Assembly: GCA_027077895.1 (NCBI GenBank)
Contig: JALWQZ010000080.1
Span: 1-10,317 of the forward strand
DNA length: 10,317 nucleotides
Reading direction: 5' to 3'
Origin: Microcaldota archaeon
GTDB taxonomy: Archaea > B1Sed10-29 > WALL01 > WAMD01
Shown: piece by piece, positions 6,759-10,317 of the stretch
Layout: each line of letters begins with the position of its first letter
Position numbering within the stretch: position 1 is the stretch's first letter
The notes under the pieces: generated by a model
The model's input: the letters and a program-made list of their open reading frames with translations, nothing else
The model's database searches: none
Told to the model about the DNA's origin: nothing
Program-made: the position numbers and the translations under genes

Positions 6759-7068
6759 GAAGGGCTACAGGGCAGAGTACCTGGCAAAGAAGAAACTGGT
6801 TGAGGAATACGGTGAGGAGAACGTCATAAAGATGGCGATAGGAATGGCCAGCGACTTCCTAGTCCTAAAACCCGGCTCTGGAAAACTGGAAAAGATAGTT
6901 GAAGTGAAGTCAACAGTCAAGGAAAAATGGTATCCCAAGCCGAGAGAAAAGGTCCAAATGGAAAGACTCTTGAAACTGGCAAAGGAACACAACGTCCGAC
7001 TGGAGATGTGGATCAAGTACCCTAGAAAGGACTGGGAGATAAGAGTACTATGGGGCGGTGAAAACTAA
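6751..7068 (+). CDS. hjc: Hjc-type archaeal Holliday junction resolvase / PD-(D/E)XK nuclease
   Basis: At 105 aa this is slightly short for archaeal Hjc (usually about 120-140). Family layout is clear: RKGYRAE places Glu9 in the first helix, Asp35 follows (MASDFLVL), and Glu51-x-Lys53 sits in IVEVKST, the E-x-K half of the PD-(D/E)XK active site. These positions mirror the Glu, Asp and Glu-x-Lys catalytic set of characterised Hjc enzymes. After them comes the usual segment with a KWYPK strand, a helix rich in Lys/Glu (about 65-80) and a final beta pair ending in WEIRVLW. Hjc cuts four-way DNA junctions symmetrically during recombination and fork repair. The residue after Glu9 is Tyr, where some Hjc enzymes have Arg. 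Start ATG overlaps the upstream gene by 8 bp. A different nuclease of the same fold is the main alternative. Confidence 0.82.
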   Translation: MARKGYRAEYLAKKKLVEEYGEENVIKMAIGMASDFLVLKPGSGKLEKIVEVKSTVKEKWYPKPREKVQMERLLKLAKEHNVRLEMWIKYPRKDWEIRVLWGGEN

Positions 7069-7074
7069 CACATG

Positions 7075-7083
7075 TTTTTAAAC
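7075..7083 (+). promoter_or_regulatory. TATA box for the 254-aa gene
   Basis: The box tttttaaac is centred 26 bp before the ATG at 7105, with no ribosome site between. It therefore predicts a leaderless transcript and a unit separate from the nuclease gene. Confidence 0.55.
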
Positions 7084-7104
7084 AAAACTTACATAAGTTA
7101 GATT

Positions 7105-7869
7105 ATGCGAACGAAGGACGAGAAGGAGAGGGAGAGACTAGTTGGAGAACTTGTTCTACTGTATAACCTAGACTACGATGCAGCCCAGAAGTTGATTGAC
7201 AATTACCCAAACCTAGCAGAAAAGATACTTGACGAACACGCGCCACTCTCTGAAAAGGAAGAAAAGATAATTGAAAAACTAGAAGAGGAAACACAGGAAA
7301 GAACACGCTTAAACAATGCCAAGAAAAGACTTGGGAGTTTGCTCACAAAGGAGGGCATTGACAAAAGGGTGATACCATATATAGTTGAAGGCAGGCCAGT
7401 TCCATACAAGAGAGGCAACAAGTTGTGGAACATATCCGCAGACCTAACAAATAAGATAATGTTCACCGATGAGAAAGGAAGGAGCATACACAAGATACTT
7501 GAAGAGGAGCCTAACAAGGTAAAAACAAAAGCAAAATTGCTCAAGTATGCATCTAAAATCGCCAAGATAATGCAAACTGGGGCCCACAAAGACTGGAAAA
7601 AAGAGTACATCATGAAAAATAGCATAAAGGGAGCAGGTGCAATGTACCTGCTAGAAGGCAAAAACTCCCAAGGAGGAAAACCACTCAACCAGATATTTGA
7701 AAGCATCATAAAAAGAGCCGCGAACAATCCTGACGCATTCGTCGCTGAAAGGAACATTGAAATAAAAGGCATCAAGAAGGCCCACGAGATAGCCAAATCC
7801 AAAAAGGCGAAGGAGAGAAAGGAGAAGAAAAAGAAAAAAAGAATAAAACAAAAAAGATTACCTATTTAA
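7105..7869 (+). CDS. Hypothetical charged protein with polybasic C-terminus (254 aa)
   Basis: I do not recognise the family. The N-terminal 45 residues (LVGELVLLYNLDYDAAQKLI and following) look like a small three-helix, possibly UBA-like bundle. A highly charged helix with coiled-coil character follows (about 48-80). The middle part (about 80-215) is mixed and contains VIPYIVEGRPVPYKRG. The last 23 residues are almost all Lys and Arg, suggesting nucleic-acid or ribosome contact. No membrane segment is present. The TATA box at 7075 fits leaderless initiation at this ATG. The stop codon lies inside the TATA-like box of the next gene. A DNA- or RNA-binding role is inferred only from charge. Confidence 0.85.
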   Translation: MRTKDEKERERLVGELVLLYNLDYDAAQKLIDNYPNLAEKILDEHAPLSEKEEKIIEKLEEETQERTRLNNAKKRLGSLLTKEGIDKRVIPYIVEGRPVPYKRGNKLWNISADLTNKIMFTDEKGRSIHKILEEEPNKVKTKAKLLKYASKIAKIMQTGAHKDWKKEYIMKNSIKGAGAMYLLEGKNSQGGKPLNQIFESIIKRAANNPDAFVAERNIEIKGIKKAHEIAKSKKAKERKEKKKKKRIKQKRLPI

Positions 7870-7871
7870 TA
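7863..7871 (+). promoter_or_regulatory. TATA box of the VTT/DedA gene, overlapping upstream stop codon
   Basis: The box tatttaata includes the TAA stop of the preceding gene and is centred 25 bp before the GTG at 7892. No ribosome site is seen before that GTG, so a leaderless start is likely. Confidence 0.5.
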
Positions 7872-7891
7872 CACGAATTCTTAACTAGTTT

Positions 7892-8398
7892 GTGTTTCAG
7901 TGGTTGATTCAACAGTTTGGCTTGCTTGGATTGTTTCTGGCATCTCTGGTAGCCAATACGATACTCCCTATCCCCTTTGAGCCCATGTTGTTCCTGGTCA
8001 AGGCAACCCACTACAATATATGGGTTTGGCTAATCGCGGCCAGTCTAGGGGCTTGGCTAGGTGAGTCAACAGTGTACTGGGTCACTAGATGGGGATCAAA
8101 GCCAATAACAAACAGCATAAACTACCTCCTAAGGAAACTCGGTCAAAAGGAGATAGATATTGACGAAATTGTATCAGAAGACTCAAACCACTGGCTCAAA
8201 GAGTGGATGAGAACATGGGGCTTCGGAACCATATTCGTGGGGGCATTCACACCCCTACCTATGTTCCTATTTGATATATTCGCAGGTTACCTAAAATACC
8301 CGTACTGGAAGTTCACAATCGCCTGCTTTCTAGGAAAACTAGCCAGATACGCATCAATACTCCTAGGTGGAATAGCAATATACAACTTCCTAACCTGA
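7892..8398 (+). CDS. VTT/DedA-type (SNARE-associated) small membrane protein
   Basis: This 168-aa integral membrane protein matches the VTT-domain (DedA/YqaA-like) family, whose members include lipid scramblases/flippases and proteins needed for membrane homeostasis. Family features are the re-entrant NTILPIPFEPML near residues 22-33, the GAWLGESTVYWVTRWG segment (53-68), and the GAFTPLPMFLFDIFAG segment near 118-133, followed by an amphipathic KYPYWKF and a last helix. A hydrophilic loop (about 70-108) separates the halves. Length is closer to the short YqaA-like members than to full DedA. It starts with GTG, chosen from promoter spacing. The 3' end overlaps the convergent hydrolase gene by 9 bp. 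The exact substrate is unknown. Confidence 0.85.
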   Translation: MFQWLIQQFGLLGLFLASLVANTILPIPFEPMLFLVKATHYNIWVWLIAASLGAWLGESTVYWVTRWGSKPITNSINYLLRKLGQKEIDIDEIVSEDSNHWLKEWMRTWGFGTIFVGAFTPLPMFLFDIFAGYLKYPYWKFTIACFLGKLARYASILLGGIAIYNFLT

Positions 8399-9049
8399 CC
8401 TAGGAACCTCTGGGTCCATGATATAACATTTTACACCCAGGGATTCCACCTCCTTCTTAAACCACTCCAACTGCTCCCTAGACAGGTCCAAGCCCCGGAG
8501 ATAGTTGTAATGCATTGGCACAACTGCCTTCGGTTTTATAACCTTCACTGCTTCCACAGCATCCTTCAAATCCATTGTGTACGTCCCACCCACAGGCAAA
8601 AGAGCCATGTCTATTTTCATGTCTGCTAGTTTCTTCATTTCAGGTATGAAATCTGTATCGCCTGCATGATATACCCTGACCCCATCAATCTCAAAGACAA
8701 ACCCTACAACTAGCCCCTTAGGATGGAACTGCTTACCAATATTGTAAGCCTCAACCGCGGTTATGTTGACACCCTTTACATTGAGTCTATCCCCAACATG
8801 AACAACCCTAACATCCCCTGCACACTTCTTGCTAGCGCCCTCAGTCGTAATTATTACTGTATCCTCTTTTCTTATCTTATCTATCTTCTCCGGTGCGCAA
8901 TGGTCAAAATGCTCATGCGTAACCAATATCACGTCTGCTGGCTCTGGATCTTCTGGAAGGACGTAGGGATCAATATAAACAACAACAGACCCTTTCACCA
9001 AAAAACTAGCGTGCCCAAGCCACCTAATCTCAACGCTACCTATCTTCAT
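8390..9049 (-). CDS. UPF0173-type metal-dependent hydrolase (metallo-beta-lactamase fold)
   Basis: This 219-aa soluble enzyme has the full metal site of the metallo-beta-lactamase superfamily. The motif THEHFDH gives His45, His47, Asp49 and His50, followed by Asp131 in HAGDTD and His180 in MPHYN-like PMHYN. The opening RWLGHASFLV with IDPY after it, plus the late PKAVVPMHYN, is characteristic of the UPF0173 (YtkL-like) group, whose natural substrate is not established. The frame continues upstream to a GTG at 9058, but the ATG at 9049 is preferred because GGTGGTG sits three bases before it. A TATA-like tract near 9079-9092 places transcription a few bases earlier. It is divergent from the pilin-like gene. 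No signal peptide is present. Confidence 0.9.
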   Translation of the reverse strand: MKIGSVEIRWLGHASFLVKGSVVVYIDPYVLPEDPEPADVILVTHEHFDHCAPEKIDKIRKEDTVIITTEGASKKCAGDVRVVHVGDRLNVKGVNITAVEAYNIGKQFHPKGLVVGFVFEIDGVRVYHAGDTDFIPEMKKLADMKIDMALLPVGGTYTMDLKDAVEAVKVIKPKAVVPMHYNYLRGLDLSREQLEWFKKEVESLGVKCYIMDPEVPRSG

Positions 9050-9078
9050 GTTCACCACCTAGGTATGCAATAAACTAA

Positions 9079-9092
9079 TAATATATATATTT
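9079..9092 (-). promoter_or_regulatory. AT tract serving as TATA box of the hydrolase gene, perhaps bidirectional
   Basis: An alternating AT tract is centred about 37 bp before the ATG at 9049, predicting a leader of about 10 nt that still includes GGTGGTG. Because the tract is nearly symmetric, it could also serve the gene on the plus strand at 9135. That start would then have a leader of about 23 nt. Confidence 0.5.
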
Positions 9093-9102
9093 GTTTAACC
9101 AG

Positions 9103-9110
9103 AAATATAT
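9103..9110 (+). promoter_or_regulatory. Possible TATA box of the pilin-like gene
   Basis: The sequence aaatatat is centred about 28 bp before the GTG at 9135, which would give a leaderless message. However, GGGGTGGG at 9123-9130 looks like a ribosome site and would be left out of that message, so the AT tract at 9079-9092 may be the real promoter. Confidence 0.35.
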
Positions 9111-9134
9111 TCGAAATACTCTGGGGTGGGATTT

Positions 9135-10317
9135 GTGAAAAAAGGTCTCAATGTTATCGTCGCTATTGTTTTACTAATCGCAATCACCGTTATAATGGGT
9201 GTTAGCATCTACTTCTGGTTGGCGGGTTTATCCCACGAACAAACTACAGGACAAAAACCTGTCCAGATAGCGATTATGCCTGCAGGTAATGGGAAAATTA
9301 GTATTGTAAACCTAGGTTTGCAACCCGTAAAAGCATCCGACTTAAAAGCATCAAATGGGAAGTTGGTGTGCCCAAATGGAAGCATCCCTCCAGGTGGTAA
9401 GGTAAATTGTACAATAGAGGGGAGTAATACTAATACAATTGTTGTGTATGGTGGAGGAACAAGCCCCGCATCTATTGTTCTGAATGGTAGTGGTGTAACA
9501 TCACAATGCAACGGAGTAATCTGTGGTGGGATATGCTACTCTGGAAATTGTTGTAATAATTCTATGTGTTCAGAGCCGACGCCAACGTGTGATACGACAA
9601 CGCATACATGTGTATGTGATGGCGTGCAGTGTGGGGGTACGTGTGAGACTGGAGCGGGGGTATGCTGTGGAGGAACGTGGTATGCCAATGGAAACTGCTG
9701 CAGTGATAGTGATTGTTCAGGTGGAGACGTGTGTAACAGTAATCATCAATGTGCACCCCCCAATCTGACATCTAATAATACAACGTCTAATGTGACGTGT
9801 TATGTGGATAATGATGGGGATGGGTATGGTACAGGAAGCCCGCAGACGTTTAATGGGACGAGTTGTCCAAGTGGGTATGCACCAAGGGCAGGAGATTGTA
9901 ATGATAATAATCCTGATATAACTGTGTGTAGCGGGTCGACACCTATTTGTTATAATGGGCAGTGTGTGCAGTGTACGTCGGATAGTGACTGTTCAGAGCC
10001 GACACCAACGTGTAATACAACAACGCATACGTGTGTATGTGATGGCGTGCAGTGTGGGGGTACGTGTGAGACTGGGAGTGGAAAATGTTGTAATGACACA
10101 TGGGAACCAAATGCACAGTGTTGTGTAGATAGTGACTGTCCAAGTGGAGAGGTATGCGATAGTAATCATCAATGTGTGACACCCTCAAACGTGACGTGTT
10201 ATGTGGATAATGATGGGGATGGGTATGGTACAGGAAGCCCGCAGACGTTTAATGGGACGAGTTGTCCAAGTGGGTATGCACCAAGGGCAGGAGATTGTAA
10301 TGATAATAATCCTGATA
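9135..10317 (+). CDS. Pilin-like N-terminus fused to Cys-rich and MopE-like repeats (3' end beyond window)
   Basis: This frame stays open from a GTG at 9135, after GGGGTGGG, to the window edge: 394 codons, incomplete at the 3' end. Residues 1-30 (basic KKG, then about 25 hydrophobic residues including IVAIVLLIAITVIMGVSIYF) match the N-terminus of archaeal type IV pilin/archaellin-like proteins, with a likely prepilin-peptidase site after the glycine. A beta-rich region follows (about 40-115). Then come alternating modules. One is Cys-rich (CVCDGVQCGGTCETG, then DSDCxxxxxxC) near residues 120-215 and 255-345. The other is MopE-like (CYVDNDGDGYGTG ... GDCNDNNPD) from about 221 and 354, Asp-rich and likely Ca2+- or metal-binding. 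It is probably an extracellular, disulphide-stabilised fibre or adhesin. Base composition and codon use differ from neighbours (AAT, GAT, GTG, TGT favoured). Confidence 0.85.
   Translation, partial: MKKGLNVIVAIVLLIAITVIMGVSIYFWLAGLSHEQTTGQKPVQIAIMPAGNGKISIVNLGLQPVKASDLKASNGKLVCPNGSIPPGGKVNCTIEGSNTNTIVVYGGGTSPASIVLNGSGVTSQCNGVICGGICYSGNCCNNSMCSEPTPTCDTTTHTCVCDGVQCGGTCETGAGVCCGGTWYANGNCCSDSDCSGGDVCNSNHQCAPPNLTSNNTTSNVTCYVDNDGDGYGTGSPQTFNGTSCPSGYAPRAGDCNDNNPDITVCSGSTPICYNGQCVQCTSDSDCSEPTPTCNTTTHTCVCDGVQCGGTCETGSGKCCNDTWEPNAQCCVDSDCPSGEVCDSNHQCVTPSNVTCYVDNDGDGYGTGSPQTFNGTSCPSGYAPRAGDCNDNNPD
9569..9652 (+). repeat. Cys-rich module DNA repeat, copy 1
   Basis: An 84-nt segment recurs 423 bp downstream with four mismatches, three of them silent (the fourth changes Asp to Asn). 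It encodes the SEPTPTC ... CVCDGVQCGGTCETG module. Homology continues weakly to about 9753 with the same offset, covering the DSDC ... SNHQC part. Confidence 0.9.
9792..9918 (+). repeat. MopE-like module DNA repeat, copy 1
   Basis: This segment of at least 127 nt is identical to 10191-10317, offset 399 bp. It encodes the VTCYVDNDGDGYGTG ... GDCNDNNPDI module. Identity including silent sites points to recent duplication or gene conversion. Confidence 0.95.
9992..10075 (+). repeat. Cys-rich module DNA repeat, copy 2
   Basis: This is the partner of 9569-9652, with 80 of 84 bases identical. Its offset (423 bp) differs from that of the MopE-like repeat (399 bp) by exactly eight codons, so the linkers between modules vary in length while the frame is kept. 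Confidence 0.9.
10191..10317 (+). repeat. MopE-like module DNA repeat, copy 2 (cut by window end)
   Basis: Identical to 9792-9918 as far as the window goes. The match runs to the last base, so the true repeat may be longer and more copies may follow. Confidence 0.95.

Noticed and set aside
7203..7802. 199-aa hydrophobic open frame on the minus strand.
   Set aside because: It is the antisense of the charged 254-aa gene; Lys/Glu codons read backwards as Phe/Leu/Ser, giving a false membrane protein.
9523..10188. Several short open frames on both strands, including two similar His/Tyr-rich minus-strand ones.
   Set aside because: They are shadows of the repeated pilin-like gene; their similarity to each other reflects the DNA repeats beneath them.
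9569..10317. Possible CRISPR array suggested by repeated segments.
   Set aside because: The repeats are 84 and at least 127 nt, only two copies each, and lie in one continuous reading frame, so they are protein modules.

Overview
The window looks archaeal. TATA-like boxes sit about 25-28 bp before several start codons, several genes look leaderless, ribosome sites where present are GGTGG-type, the tRNA has no encoded CCA, and there are an Hjc-like resolvase, a heavily N-glycosylatable PKD/Ig surface protein and a pilin-type N-terminus. DNA is moderately AT-rich and very compact: one convergent pair has abutting stop codons and another overlaps by 9 bp. The phylum cannot be fixed from this sequence alone.

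Left part (1-6000): the window opens inside a 62-nt block that recurs after the tRNA gene at 6136. A large membrane-anchored surface protein (228-3071) follows, with a signal peptide, about five Ig-like repeats, one PKD domain, a Gly-rich hinge, one membrane helix and a His-rich tail. Next come a 51-aa zinc-ribbon-like protein and an APC-family amino-acid permease, separated by one base and probably cotranscribed. A MATE-family exporter converges on the permease from the other strand.

Middle (6001-7069): tRNA-Gly(UCC) is followed by the second copy of the 62-nt block and then by a 21-nt near-perfect copy of the tRNA's own 3' tail. This arrangement resembles an attachment-site duplication around a very small element, and is the most unusual structure in the window. 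It is followed by a two-gene overlapping unit: an unrecognised 137-aa protein and an Hjc-type Holliday junction resolvase.

Right part (7070-10317): an unrecognised 254-aa protein with a very basic tail, a small VTT/DedA-type membrane protein, and a UPF0173-type metallo-beta-lactamase-fold hydrolase on the minus strand. Divergent from the hydrolase is a gene that runs off the window end. It joins a type IV pilin-like N-terminus to cysteine-rich modules and MopE-like Asp-rich repeats, with long near-identical DNA repeats. The two surface proteins at the ends suggest a cell envelope with glycosylated and disulphide-rich extracellular structures. The genes between them are mostly transport and housekeeping, with no clear functional link to each other.
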